Source of the DNA: Yinghuangia elevatio
Lineage (GTDB): Bacteria; Actinomycetota; Actinomycetes; Streptomycetales; Streptomycetaceae
Assembly: GCF_040649515.1 (NCBI RefSeq)
Contig: NZ_JBEZFP010000021.1
Location: forward strand, 1-64,000
Length of the DNA: 64,000 bases
Direction: 5' to 3'
Made by a program: the position numbers and the translations under genes. This document shows, piece after piece, positions 1-8,953 of this stretch; position 1 is the stretch's first letter; every line of letters begins with the position of its first letter. The notes under the pieces are model-generated. The model made no database searches. It saw only the letters and a list, made by a program, of their open reading frames with translations, and was not told where the DNA came from.

Positions 1-109
1 GGGGCGCGGCCCTAACTCTATACCGGGGGTCCGCGCCCCGCGGGCGCCCCCCCGCACCGCCGGGGTCTGGGGCCCCCGGCCGGGACCCGAACACCGGCCG
101 AACCCGGGC

Positions 110-1051
110 TCAGGGGCAGGCGATGACCTGCGCGGACCACGAGAGCCCGCCGCCGAAGCCCATCAGCAGCACCGGTCCGCCCGGCGGGAGTTCGCGGCGC
201 TCGACGAGCTTCGACAGCGCGATGGGCACCGACGCCGCCGACGTGTTGCCCGAGTCGACGACGTCCCGGGCGACGACCGCGGTGTCCGGCAGCCCGAGCC
301 GCCGTACGAACGCCTCGATGATGCGCAGGTTGGCCTGGTGCGTGACGATGCCCGCCAGGTCGCCGACCGTGATCCCGGCGCGCTTGCACGCCTCCCGTGC
401 CACGGCCGGGAGTTCGGTGGTCGCCCAGCGGAACACCGCCTGACCCTCCTGGGCGAACCGCGGGTGCCAGTCACCGCCGATGCGCACCGCGTCGGCGCGC
501 GCCGGGTCCGACCCCCACGCCACCGGGCCGATGCCCGGGGTGTCGGCGGCGCTGATGACCGCCGCTCCGGCGCCGTCGCCCAGCAGGATGCAGGAGGTGC
601 GGTCGGTCCAGTCGGTGACGTCCGACATCTTCTCGGCGCCGATCACCAGCGCGTGCCGGGCCGCGCCCGCGCGTACCGCGTGGTCGGCGCAGGCCAGAGC
701 CGTGCAGAAGCCGGCGCAGGCGTTGTTGAGGTCGTACGTCACCGCCGACGGGATCCCGAGGCGTGCCGCGACCAGGGCGGCGGTGGACGGGCAGCGGTCG
801 ACCGCGGTGCAGGTCGCCACGGTCACCATGCCGATGTCGGCCGGCGCGAGCCCCGCCGCGGCCATCGCCTTCTCGGCGGCCTCGGACGCCAGGTCGGCGA
901 CCGACTCGGTGTCGGCGATGCGACGGGTCGCGATCCCCGTGCGCTGCCTGATCCACGAGTCGTCGGTCTCGACGATGGCGGCCAGGTCGTCGTTCGTCAG
1001 CACTCGTGAAGGCTGGTAGTGGCCAAGAGCGGTGATGCGGGAACCCGACAA
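110..1051 (-). CDS. 3-oxoacyl-ACP synthase III (KAS III, FabH-like)
   Basis: Thiolase-fold condensing enzyme that joins an acyl-CoA starter to malonyl-ACP. The 313-residue length is normal for FabH. The catalytic triad is readable: Cys112 in NNACAGF, His238 in THQANLR and Asn269 in SGNTSAA. The start is TTG at 1051, preceded at good distance by AAGGAG. It is transcribed away from a TetR gene with a palindrome between them (1102-1125), so it is probably the TetR target. No ACP or ketoreductase gene is adjacent, so it could be a housekeeping paralogue or a stand-alone acyltransferase-like KAS III. Family certain, substrate unknown. Confidence 0.9.
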   Translation of the reverse strand: MSGSRITALGHYQPSRVLTNDDLAAIVETDDSWIRQRTGIATRRIADTESVADLASEAAEKAMAAAGLAPADIGMVTVATCTAVDRCPSTAALVAARLGIPSAVTYDLNNACAGFCTALACADHAVRAGAARHALVIGAEKMSDVTDWTDRTSCILLGDGAGAAVISAADTPGIGPVAWGSDPARADAVRIGGDWHPRFAQEGQAVFRWATTELPAVAREACKRAGITVGDLAGIVTHQANLRIIEAFVRRLGLPDTAVVARDVVDSGNTSAASVPIALSKLVERRELPPGGPVLLMGFGGGLSWSAQVIACP

Positions 1052-1101
1052 GTGTCTCGTCTCCTTGAAGGACGGCGACTGGGGGCGATCCCGGGAAAAT
1101 A

Positions 1102-1125
1102 TAGCAACCGATCGATCGGACGCTA
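1102..1125. promoter_or_regulatory. TetR-type operator between the KAS III and TetR genes
   Basis: A perfect 12-bp palindrome CCGATCGATCGG (1108-1119) is flanked by TAGC (1102-1105) and GCTA (1122-1125), giving a 24-bp dyad. It lies in the 95-bp gap between two divergent starts, where a TetR autoregulatory site is expected. Function is inferred from position and symmetry. Confidence 0.6.
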
Positions 1126-1146
1126 AATGTCCAGGATGTCGCTACG

Positions 1147-1788
1147 ATGACCGCCATGAGCCCCCGCAGATCCGTGGCCGAGACCCGTGACACGCGCGCA
1201 CGCATCATCGCCCGCAGCGCCGCGATCGCCTCGGTGGACGGCCTCGAGGGCCTGACCATCGGGCGCCTGGCCGGCGACCTGGGCATGAGCAAGGCCGGGG
1301 TGCTGGGCCACTTCGGCACCAAGGAGGCACTGCAGATCGCCGCCTTGGACGGCGCGTCCGAGGAGTTCGTCCGCCTGGTCTGGGAGCCCGCCGCCGACCG
1401 ACCCGCCGGCCTCGCGCGCCTCCTCGCCGTCTGCGAGGCGTGGACCGCCTATCTCGTCGGCGAACGCGCCGCCTTCCCGGGCGGCTGCCTGTTCACCACC
1501 GCGTCCATCGAGTTCGACGCGCGCCAAGGGCCGGTACGCGACAAGGTCCTGCGCCTGTTCACCGGATGGCGCAAGAGCCTCGTCGCGGACGTACGGGCGG
1601 CCGTGGAGGCCGAGGAACTTCCCCGCGACACCGACCCCGACCAGATCGTCTTCGAACTGTTCGGCATCTATCTGTCGCTCAATCAGTCCGTGCAGCTCTT
1701 CGACGACCCCCGGGCCGCCGAGCGCGCCCGAACTGCCGTACGCAGGCTGCTGTTCGCGACGTCCATGGCGTCCGCGACGCCCGGGTAG
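1147..1788 (+). CDS. TetR-family transcriptional regulator
   Basis: Helical repressor of 213 residues. The N-terminal 70 residues hold a TetR helix-turn-helix (LTIGRLAGDLGMSKAGVLGHF, given as a region at about residues 36-56). The C-terminal ligand domain resembles the TetR_C subtype with FPGGCLF in its first helices. It diverges from the KAS III gene and the shared palindrome sits just upstream, suggesting control of itself and the KAS III gene. A second in-frame ATG lies at 1156, so the true start may be three codons later. Confidence 0.88.
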   Translation: MTAMSPRRSVAETRDTRARIIARSAAIASVDGLEGLTIGRLAGDLGMSKAGVLGHFGTKEALQIAALDGASEEFVRLVWEPAADRPAGLARLLAVCEAWTAYLVGERAAFPGGCLFTTASIEFDARQGPVRDKVLRLFTGWRKSLVADVRAAVEAEELPRDTDPDQIVFELFGIYLSLNQSVQLFDDPRAAERARTAVRRLLFATSMASATPG

Positions 1789-1908
1789 CACGCGCCGCGC
1801 CCGCACTGCGCCGTTGGGGTGCGCCGAGTGGCGAGGTCGCCGCGGCGGGGTGACATTGGGTGGGTCTGCATCCACCTGACCCCACCCCCACCCCGGAGGC
1901 GGATCCGC

Positions 1909-2688
1909 ATGGCCGAGATGAGCGAACCGTACGCACAAGGCACCCCCTGCTGGGTCGACCTCATGGCGGCGGACCAACAGGCCGCGATCGACTACTACTC
2001 GGACCTGCTCGGCTGGAACGGCGAAGTCGGACCGCCCGAGTTCGGCGGCTACGCGATCTGCGAGCTGCGCGGCAAGCCGGTCGCCGGGATCGGCGCGGCC
2101 ATGTCGATGGACGGCTCGCCCCCGCCGCCGACCGCGTGGACCACGTACCTCGCCGTCGACGACATCCAGGAGACCGCCGCCAAGGTCACCGCGAACGGCG
2201 GCACGCTGCTGGTGCCGCCCATGCAGGTGGGCGAGCAAGGCCACATGCTGGTCTGCGCCGACCCTTCCGGCGCGGTCGTCGGCGCCTGGCAGCGCATCGA
2301 GTTCTTCGGGGCGCAGCGCGTCAACGAGGCCGGCGCGCTGGTCTGGAACGAGCTCAACACGCGCGACCTCGACAAGGCACTGCCGTTCTACGAGGCGGTC
2401 TTCGGCGTCTCGTTCGAGTCCATGCCGGAGATGCCGGCCTACCGGGGCATGCTCGCCCACGGCCGCGTGGTGGGCGGGGCCCAGCCCATCCCCGACGACG
2501 CGCCCGCGGAGATGCCCGCGCACTGGCTGACGTACTTCGCGGTCGACGACGCGGACAGTGTCGTCGCCGCGGCGGTCCACGCGCGCAGCACGCTGCTGAT
2601 GCCCGCGTTCGACATGTCGGCCGGCCGGATGGCCGTGATCCAGGACCCGCAGGGCGGCATCTTCGCGGTCCTCAAGTCGAGCATGTAG
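1909..2688 (+). CDS. VOC-family glyoxalase/bleomycin-resistance-like protein, two domains
   Basis: A 259-residue protein of two tandem vicinal-oxygen-chelate modules (about residues 10-125 and 140-258), each opening with a WxxLxxxDxxxAxxFY-type pattern (CWVDLMAADQQAAIDYY, then WNELNTRDLDKALPFY). Members act as metal-dependent lyases or dioxygenases or simply bind small molecules; the substrate cannot be read. The longer reading frame begins at 1819, but ATG 1909 follows GGAGG at a proper distance and gives the normal family N-terminus. It is followed by an unrelated HAD gene in the same direction. Confidence 0.88.
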   Translation: MAEMSEPYAQGTPCWVDLMAADQQAAIDYYSDLLGWNGEVGPPEFGGYAICELRGKPVAGIGAAMSMDGSPPPPTAWTTYLAVDDIQETAAKVTANGGTLLVPPMQVGEQGHMLVCADPSGAVVGAWQRIEFFGAQRVNEAGALVWNELNTRDLDKALPFYEAVFGVSFESMPEMPAYRGMLAHGRVVGGAQPIPDDAPAEMPAHWLTYFAVDDADSVVAAAVHARSTLLMPAFDMSAGRMAVIQDPQGGIFAVLKSSM

Positions 2689-2815
2689 AGGCAACTGAAG
2701 AGCACTTACGGTCCGCGCCGCGCGACGCCCGGACGGGAACAGGCCCCGGGCTCGCGCGGCACCGGGCACGCCGGGCCGATCACGCAGGGCCGATCACGCC
2801 CTCTAGGCTTGGGCC

Positions 2816-3487
2816 GTGATCGACTCGACAGACCTGGTCATTTTCGACTGCGACGGCGTGCTGGTGGACTCCGAGCGGATCGCGCTCCGCATCCAGCGCG
2901 AGGTCCTCGGCGCCATGGGGTGGGTGCTCGACGACGAAGAGATCGTCGACCTCTTCATCGGCCGTGCGGCCGCCGCCATCGGTGCGATGGTCGAGGAACG
3001 CCTCGGCACCGGCGCGGGGGCGCACTGGCACGAGGTGTTCCACCGCCGCCACCGCGAAGAGGTCGACGCCGGGCTCCCGCTCGTCGACGGCATCGCCGAG
3101 GCCCTCGACGCGATCCTGCCGCGCGTCGCCACCTGCATCGCCTCCGGCGGCGACCACGCCAAGATGCGCCACACCCTCGGCACCACCGGCCTCTACCCGC
3201 GCTTCGACGGCCGCATCTTCAGCTCCACCGAAGTGCCGCTGGGCAAGCCGGCCCCCGATGTGTTCCTGCACGCGGCCGCGCGCATGGGCGCGGACCCGGC
3301 GGCGTGCGTGGTGATCGAGGACAGCATGTACGGCGTCCAGGCAGCGCGCGCGGCCGGGATGCGTGCCTACGGCTACACCGGCGGCCTGACCCCGGCCGAG
3401 CGCCTGGCCGGGCCCGGGACCGTGCTGTTCGACGACATGCGCAAGCTGCCGATGCTCCTGGGATACGAAGCACCGGCAGCCGCGTAG
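2816..3487 (+). CDS. HAD-superfamily hydrolase (beta-phosphoglucomutase/phosphatase type)
   Basis: Cytoplasmic phosphohydrolase of 223 residues. Motif I is FDCDGVLVDSE with the nucleophile Asp11 and Asp13; motif II is near IASGG; motif III Lys is in GKPAPDVF (about residue 144); motif IV is VIEDS (about 166). The alpha-helical cap after motif I is the subclass I kind found in phosphoglycolate phosphatases and beta-phosphoglucomutases. The start is GTG. No partner gene reveals its substrate. Confidence 0.9.
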   Translation: MIDSTDLVIFDCDGVLVDSERIALRIQREVLGAMGWVLDDEEIVDLFIGRAAAAIGAMVEERLGTGAGAHWHEVFHRRHREEVDAGLPLVDGIAEALDAILPRVATCIASGGDHAKMRHTLGTTGLYPRFDGRIFSSTEVPLGKPAPDVFLHAAARMGADPAACVVIEDSMYGVQAARAAGMRAYGYTGGLTPAERLAGPGTVLFDDMRKLPMLLGYEAPAAA

Positions 3488-3522
3488 CGGGGTCGGGCCT
3501 GGTCGGCGGCGACCCGGCCCGG

Positions 3523-3876
3523 TCAGCTCTCCGGCCTGTCCAGGACACGCAGCCACGTGCCGTCCGCCTGGCGGCGGGCGACCTGCACCCGGCCACCCGT
3601 CCCGTCCTTCGGCTTGGTCGACGTCAGCGCCAGGTCGCCGGCGATCACCGTCGGCAGCGGCTCTTCGACCTCGAACTTCACCTCGGCCGCGATCAGCCGC
3701 TCCCACGCGGCGCGGATGGCGTCCCGGCCGGTGATCTCGTTGCCGATCGGGTACGCCAGGACCGCGTCCGCCTCGTACAGGTCGGCGAGGCCTTCCGCGT
3801 CCCGCGCGTTGAGGCGCTCGACCACCAGGCGCGCGATGTCCTCGGGGTGGCCGGCCTTCTCACGTGTGGCAGTCAT
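3523..3876 (-). CDS. SnoaL-like / NTF2-fold protein
   Basis: A 117-residue protein with the pattern of the SnoaL/ketosteroid isomerase-like fold: an N-terminal helical LNARDAEGLADLYEADAVL segment, then GRDAIRAAWE and a strand-rich C-terminus ending in WLRVLDRPES. Such proteins bind or isomerise small hydrophobic compounds, and many small stand-alone members have no known activity. It is divergent from a LysR gene across a 151-bp gap that holds an inverted repeat, so the LysR protein probably controls it. Confidence 0.82.
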   Translation of the reverse strand: MTATREKAGHPEDIARLVVERLNARDAEGLADLYEADAVLAYPIGNEITGRDAIRAAWERLIAAEVKFEVEEPLPTVIAGDLALTSTKPKDGTGGRVQVARRQADGTWLRVLDRPES

Positions 3877-3982
3877 GTCGGTCCTCTTTCCTCACTTGCC
3901 GGACGTGCTCTCTTGCTCGGGCGGCACCGGCCGCCGCCGCGAACCGCACCCACCCGCACTTCCATGTTCGGCCGCTTCTTTC

Positions 3983-4008
3983 CATAAGTCCAAGACATGA
4001 TACTTATG
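3983..4008. promoter_or_regulatory. LysR-type inverted repeat
   Basis: Perfect 7-bp arms CATAAGT (3983-3989) and ACTTATG (4002-4008) are separated by 12 bp, in an AT-rich patch 20 bp upstream of the LysR start. Size and position fit a LysR-type autoregulatory site controlling this gene and the divergent SnoaL-like gene. Confidence 0.55.
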
Positions 4009-4027
4009 CGATCTAGAATCAGTGGTT

Positions 4028-4972
4028 ATGGAACTGCGTCAGCTCGAATACCTGGTCACCGTCGTCGACGAGGCGGGCTTCACCAAGGCCGCGGCACGCC
4101 TGCACGTCGCCCAGCCCGGGGTGAGCGCGCAGATCAAGCAGTTGGAGCGCGAGTTGGGGCAGGAGCTGCTGGACCGCTCGGGGCGTACCGTGCGGCCGAC
4201 CCGCGCGGGGGAGGCGATCCTGCCCTACGCGCGCGCCGCGCTGGAGAACGCCGCGGCGGTACGCCTCGTCGCGGACGAACTGGCCGGCCTGGTCCGCGGA
4301 CGCGTCGCACTCGGCACCATCCCGTCCCGACCGTTGTCCGAACTCCCTTCGCTGCTCGCGGCGTTCCACCGCACTCACCCCGGCGTCGAGATCACGCTCG
4401 CCGAGGACCGCTCCGACCTCCTCCTCGCGGCGGTACGCGCCGGGCGCCTGGACGTGGCCGTCGTCGGGATCGCCGGCGACCGGCCGCCCGGGCTTGCGGG
4501 CGAGGTCATCACCGAACAGGAGATGGCCGCCGCCGTACCGCCGGACCACGCGCTCGCCAAACGCCGCACGATGCCGCTGCGCGCCCTCCGCGACGTGCCG
4601 CTCGTCTGCCTGTCGCGCGGCAGCGGCATCCGGACCGCACTCGAACAGGCCTGTGGCGGCGCCGGGTTCCAGCCGAGAGTGGCCTTCGAGGCGGGCGACC
4701 CGCACGTGGTCGCCGAACTGGCCGCGGAAGGACTCGGCGTCGCCGTGCTGCCCCGGCTCTTCGTGGCAGGGCACCCGACCGGGCTGCGGCCGGTCGCCCT
4801 CATCCCGGCTCCGGTCGGCCGCATCGAGCTGGTCTGGCGGGACGACGCCCCCGCGAGTCCGGCGGCCCGGGCCTTCCTGGCGAAGGCCCGGGCCGCACTG
4901 GCGGACAACTCCGCCGACGCCGACGCCGACGACTCGCCCAACGCCGCCGACGGGTCTGCGCACACGCGGTAG
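4028..4972 (+). CDS. LysR-family transcriptional regulator
   Basis: A 314-residue LysR protein. The N-terminal winged helix-turn-helix is at residues 1-60 (MELRQLEYLVTVVDEAGFTK, then AAARLHVAQPGVSAQIKQLE), followed by the linker helix and a periplasmic-binding-like effector domain from about 90. ATG at 4028 is chosen over GTG at 4022 because LysR proteins usually begin MELRQL. The last 20 residues are Asp/Ala-rich and are probably disordered. An inverted repeat just upstream supports autoregulation and control of the divergent SnoaL-like gene. Confidence 0.92.
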   Translation: MELRQLEYLVTVVDEAGFTKAAARLHVAQPGVSAQIKQLERELGQELLDRSGRTVRPTRAGEAILPYARAALENAAAVRLVADELAGLVRGRVALGTIPSRPLSELPSLLAAFHRTHPGVEITLAEDRSDLLLAAVRAGRLDVAVVGIAGDRPPGLAGEVITEQEMAAAVPPDHALAKRRTMPLRALRDVPLVCLSRGSGIRTALEQACGGAGFQPRVAFEAGDPHVVAELAAEGLGVAVLPRLFVAGHPTGLRPVALIPAPVGRIELVWRDDAPASPAARAFLAKARAALADNSADADADDSPNAADGSAHTR

Positions 4973-4978
4973 CCCCGC

Positions 4979-5917
4979 TCAGCCGCGCGACATCACCCCC
5001 AGAGCGGCGCCGACGACGGCCAGGCCCGCCCACGAGATCGCGGTCAGCTGCTCGCCCAGGACCACCACGGCCAGGACGGCCGCGGCGGCCGGTTCCGCGA
5101 GTGTCAGCGACGTCGCCACGACCGCCGTGGTGTGGCGCAGCCCGAGCCCGAACAACGTGTACGCGACGCACGTGGTCAGCACCGCCAGGTGCAGCGCCAC
5201 CGCCGTACCCCGCACGTCGGCGAGCCACCAGCCCTCAGCGACGACCAGCGGCGCGACCGCGGCCGCCGCCACCGCGAACATCACGGCGAGCGCCGGGCGG
5301 GCCGCGTGGCCGCGGGTGATCATGCGCGCGCCGACGGAGGCGTACACGGCGTACGCCAGGCCCGCGACGAGGGCGAGGCCGACGCCGAGCGCGTCCGCGC
5401 GTACCCCGCCCGACTCCTGGCCGACGACGAGCAGTGCGCAGCCCGCCACGGCCGCGGCCGTCGCGAGCCGGCGCCGGATTCCGAAGGATGCGCGCTCGAC
5501 CAACCCCGCGAACACCGGGGCGGAGCCCAGCGCGACGACCGTCGCGACCGCGACGCCGGTGCGCGACACGGCCGGGTAGAACGTGAGCGGGTACGCGGCG
5601 ACCGCGGCCGCCCCGACGAGCAGGGCAAGGCGATCCCGCCCGGAGGCGGCGCGCACGAGTGCCACGCAGCCGCGCGTGGTGACGAACAGGAGCAGGCCGC
5701 CGAAGACAAGGCCCGCGCAGCCGACGGCCGCGGAGTTGGCGCCCCGCGGGGCGAACGAGGCCGCGGTCCCGGTGCTGCCCCACAACAGGCAGGCGGCGAG
5801 GATCGGCAGCGGACCGCGTACGAACGCCCGTGCGGCGGCGCGGCGTTCGCGGGTAGCGGAGAGCGGGGTGGACGAAGACTGCTGCGCCGAGGGGCGCATG
5901 GAGGGTTGCGTGGACAC
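4979..5917 (-). CDS. EamA-family (DMT) membrane transporter
   Basis: A 312-residue membrane protein with about ten hydrophobic helices in two EamA repeats (about residues 38-165 and 175-310). EamA proteins export amino acids, nucleosides or drugs; the substrate cannot be read. GTG at 5917 is favoured because GGAAGG lies seven bases upstream; ATG at 5899 is an alternative. It is convergent with the LysR gene, only six bases apart. The 274 bp before the next gene contains nothing I can identify. Confidence 0.88.
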   Translation of the reverse strand: MSTQPSMRPSAQQSSSTPLSATRERRAAARAFVRGPLPILAACLLWGSTGTAASFAPRGANSAAVGCAGLVFGGLLLFVTTRGCVALVRAASGRDRLALLVGAAAVAAYPLTFYPAVSRTGVAVATVVALGSAPVFAGLVERASFGIRRRLATAAAVAGCALLVVGQESGGVRADALGVGLALVAGLAYAVYASVGARMITRGHAARPALAVMFAVAAAAVAPLVVAEGWWLADVRGTAVALHLAVLTTCVAYTLFGLGLRHTTAVVATSLTLAEPAAAAVLAVVVLGEQLTAISWAGLAVVGAALGVMSRG

Positions 5918-6191
5918 GCCGAGACCTTCCGGATCAGAACCAGCGGAATGGGGTCTGAAACGGGCGCACGGCGGAAGAGCCCCGCGACGGGGGCTCGAAG
6001 GGAACGGCCTTGCCGGTGCGCCCTAGAAGGCGACCGGAGGGGGCGTGCTGCGGAAGGATCCGGGTCCAGGCATGGCGCTCAGACTAGGGCAACGCATCGG
6101 CGTCGGGAAAGACGAATGTCGTCGGGACCCCGTGGGACCGCGTCGGGCGGCCGGTGGCGGCGTCCGTGTGTATGCGTGCCGGTGGCGGCGG

Positions 6192-7175
6192 TCAGCGTAC
6201 GCGCAGCCCTGAGCGGGCCAGGGCGCGCAATTGGTCGGGCGTCGGGCACCAGTTCGAGGTCAGCTCCTCGGCGGGCCAGCCCGCCGCCTTCGAACCCGCC
6301 TCGAACGCGGTCTGCAGGAACGCCAGCAGCGTGCGGCGCGGATTCTCGGCGGCGCGGACCGCGTCATACCGCAGCAGCGCCATACCGCCGTCGTTGACCC
6401 ACTCCGCCTGCTCCGGGCTCAGCGGGTGCTCGGCGAGCCCCTCCGGCTGGGGAGCCGTGTAGGAGTAGTACGCGGGGAAGGGCACCTTCGGGTCGCCCGG
6501 CCACCAGCCGAAGGACACGACCTCGTGCGTGTACGCCTCCGCGGTGACCGGGTCCGCCTCCGCGAGGGGAGCCGCGCGCTTGCCCGAGAAGCGCGTCATC
6601 GCCAGGTCGAAGGAGTGCCAGAACACGTGCACCGGGCTGGTCTTCCCGGTGAACCAGCCCGCGAACTCCTGGAGCACGTCAGCCGACCAGCCCAGCGCGC
6701 GCCAGTAGCGTTCGACGTACTCGCGCTGGTAGGTGCGGTGCTCGGTGTCCTCGGGGAACGGCGTCTTGAGGTGGTCGACGCCGAACGGGTGTTCCAGAAG
6801 CGGTACGTCGACGCCGAGTTCGGCCAGCGTCGCGTGCAACTTCGCGTCGAACGCCGCGACGCTCAGGCCGCCGTCGAGCGCGAACGTGCGTACGTCACCC
6901 CGGTCGGTGCGGATCACCAGGCGGTGGTCGACGAAGTCGAAGGCGATGTCGAAGAACACGTTGTTCGCGTAGAGCCGACGGGTCGTGAGGCCGCGGGCGT
7001 CGGGCGAGAACGTGATGTTCCACCAGTGGTTCTGCGGATGCGTCGCGGCGAGCTTCACCTTGCCGACGATCTGCGCGAACAGGTGGATCGTGTCGTGGGT
7101 CTCCGACCATGCCTCGTAGGGCAGCTCGGGCAGCGAAGGGGGCTCGGGCGGGCTCGGCGGGGGAGTAGTCGTCAT
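6192..7175 (-). CDS. DUF5996-family protein
   Basis: A 327-residue cytoplasmic protein matching the DUF5996 pattern from memory: an early HLFAQIVGKVKLA segment, NHWWNI, ARGLTTRRL, FDFVDHRLVI, then SPVHVFWHSFDLAVTRF-like residues and HEVVSFGWWPG. The function of the family is unknown. A Pro-rich stretch of about 15 residues precedes the domain. ATG at 7175 is the natural family start; the frame stays open further upstream but that part is not homologous. The next upstream gene in the same direction encodes a MOSC protein; no functional link is evident. Confidence 0.85.
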   Translation of the reverse strand: MTTTPPPSPPEPPSLPELPYEAWSETHDTIHLFAQIVGKVKLAATHPQNHWWNITFSPDARGLTTRRLYANNVFFDIAFDFVDHRLVIRTDRGDVRTFALDGGLSVAAFDAKLHATLAELGVDVPLLEHPFGVDHLKTPFPEDTEHRTYQREYVERYWRALGWSADVLQEFAGWFTGKTSPVHVFWHSFDLAMTRFSGKRAAPLAEADPVTAEAYTHEVVSFGWWPGDPKVPFPAYYSYTAPQPEGLAEHPLSPEQAEWVNDGGMALLRYDAVRAAENPRRTLLAFLQTAFEAGSKAAGWPAEELTSNWCPTPDQLRALARSGLRVR

Positions 7176-7285
7176 CGTCCCATCGTCCGTGCGGAGCGTG
7201 GCGGTCGCACGGGGGACGCGCGGGGAACGCACCAGGCGTACACCCGTGCGGACGATCGGGAGGGGCGGTCGATCGGGACCGGCGG

Positions 7286-7846
7286 TCAGACGGGAGCGAG
7301 TGCGGTGTGCGGCTCGGCCGGCAGCTCGACCCGGATGGGGTCGCCGGGCGCGACCGCTCCGCCGGCCAGCACGACGCCCATGATCCCGGCGCGGCGCACC
7401 ACGTTCCCGGCCTCGTCGCGGCCGGCGACGCGGGCCAGCAGGCCGTCCTCGAACCCTTCGATCTGCAGGCACGGATTGCGCAGGCCGGTCACCTCGACCA
7501 CGGCCTCCGCACCGATGTGCAGCCGTGTGCCGGTGGGCAGCCCCAGGAGGTCGAGTCCGCGTGTGGTGATGTTCTCGCCGAGTTGGCCGCCCGCCACCGA
7601 GGAGCCTGCCGCGCGCAGTTCCTCGTGCAGCTCGTCGTGCATCAGGTGCACTTGGCGCAGGTTCGGCTGGCTGGGGTCGCGCGCCACCCGCGAGCGGTGC
7701 TTGACCGTCACGCCCGCGTGCACGTCGCCCTCGACGCCGAGGCCGGCCAGCAGGTGGATGCTCTCGCGGTTGGGCTTGCTGAACGAGTACTCGCCGTTGC
7801 TGCTGACGGCGAGGACGGTCGCGGTGGCCGCTGTCGGCTCGGTCAT
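7286..7846 (-). CDS. MOSC-domain protein
   Basis: A 186-residue MOSC (molybdenum cofactor sulfurase C-terminal) domain protein of the small stand-alone kind. It shows GVEGDVHAG near residue 35, HL and GQLGENIT in the middle, and the conserved Cys in LRNPCLQ (about residue 127) thought to carry sulfur or bind Mo-cofactor. Stand-alone MOSC proteins are linked to reductive detoxification. ATG at 7846 is preceded by AGGAG. The longer open frame to 7990 is out-of-family sequence. Confidence 0.88.
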   Translation of the reverse strand: MTEPTAATATVLAVSSNGEYSFSKPNRESIHLLAGLGVEGDVHAGVTVKHRSRVARDPSQPNLRQVHLMHDELHEELRAAGSSVAGGQLGENITTRGLDLLGLPTGTRLHIGAEAVVEVTGLRNPCLQIEGFEDGLLARVAGRDEAGNVVRRAGIMGVVLAGGAVAPGDPIRVELPAEPHTALAPV

Positions 7847-8029
7847 GGCGCTCCTGGGCAGTGCGGACGTGTCGGTCCGGGCGTGCGGAAGCGCAGGTCC
7901 GCGCCAGGTGCGCCCGGCAGGTCCATCATGCCGGGGCGCCCCCGCCCGGTTCGACAGGGTTTTCGGCGGCCGGCTCCGAGCCGGGGGCACGGGCGACTTC
8001 GCGGTCCGGGTCGGTGCGTGATCCCCTCG

Positions 8030-8953
8030 TCAGCGGCGCTGCGTGGCGCGCAGGTGTTGGACGGCGAGCCGGGCGGCCGCGCCGATGGCCGCGTCGGCCT
8101 GCGGCGCGACGGCAAGTGGCGCGTCGGCGTGGGTGAAGACCGCGACGGCGTACCGTCCGCCGTCCGGGTACTCGACGACGCCGACCTCGTTGCGGATCGT
8201 CAGCAGTGTGCCCGTTTTGCCGCTCACCAGGACGTCGTCGTACGGGAAGCCGGACGCCAGGCGGTGCGGCCACACCTGGAGGGCGAGCATGCGGCGCATC
8301 TGGGCGCTCTCGTCGGCAGGCGCGGCCTCGTCGTGCCACAACAGGTCCAGCAGCCGGCACATGTCGCGGGGGGTGGTGCGGTTGGTGCGGGCCGGGTCCA
8401 GGGACCGGAGCCGGTCCGCGACACCGGGCTCGCCCAGGAGCGCCCAGAGTTCGGGCATCGACGCGGCACCGCTGTCCGCGAGCAGCGCGTCCAGCAACCC
8501 GTCGCTGTCGGACCGGATGTGGGTGGCGTCCAGGCTCAGATCGGCGAGCGTGGCCCCCAGCGCGTCGACGCCGACCCGCGCGAACAACGCGTCCCCCGCG
8601 GCGTTGTCGCTGACCGTGATCATCATCGTGGCCAGGTCCCGCAGGGACATGGTCACCTCGTCCAGCAGTGTGGACAGGCCCGTCGCGCCCGGACGGCGAT
8701 CGGCGGGTGCCAGGGTGACGAGGGCACGCGGGTCCAGTTCGCCGCGGGCGGCGGCCCGGAAGAACGCCACAAGCAGCGGCAGTTTGTAGACCGATGCGAG
8801 GACCACCGGGTCGTCCGAGCCCACGCCGACCTCGTGCCCGCTGTCGATGTCGCGGGCGTGCAGACGGCCGGTGACACCGGCTCCGCGGAACACTGCGGTG
8901 ATGGACGACTCGGGCCGTGCGGGCAGGGAGTTCATGCTCGTGCTGGTGCTCAT
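8030..8953 (-). CDS. Serine hydrolase of the class A beta-lactamase fold, probably cytoplasmic
   Basis: A 307-residue protein with class A beta-lactamase motifs: Ser54-Val-Tyr-Lys57, Ser116-Asp-Asn118 and Lys247-Thr-Gly249. Two features differ from true class A enzymes. There is no signal peptide, and the omega-loop region before TTPRDM (about 180-196) reads LRSLDPARTN with no ExxLN motif, so the deacylating Glu166 equivalent seems absent. It may therefore be a slow or non-lactamase hydrolase. Its ATG overlaps the TGA of the upstream lysR (ATGA), indicating translational coupling and shared regulation. Confidence 0.85.
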   Translation of the reverse strand: MSTSTSMNSLPARPESSITAVFRGAGVTGRLHARDIDSGHEVGVGSDDPVVLASVYKLPLLVAFFRAAARGELDPRALVTLAPADRRPGATGLSTLLDEVTMSLRDLATMMITVSDNAAGDALFARVGVDALGATLADLSLDATHIRSDSDGLLDALLADSGAASMPELWALLGEPGVADRLRSLDPARTNRTTPRDMCRLLDLLWHDEAAPADESAQMRRMLALQVWPHRLASGFPYDDVLVSGKTGTLLTIRNEVGVVEYPDGGRYAVAVFTHADAPLAVAPQADAAIGAAARLAVQHLRATQRR

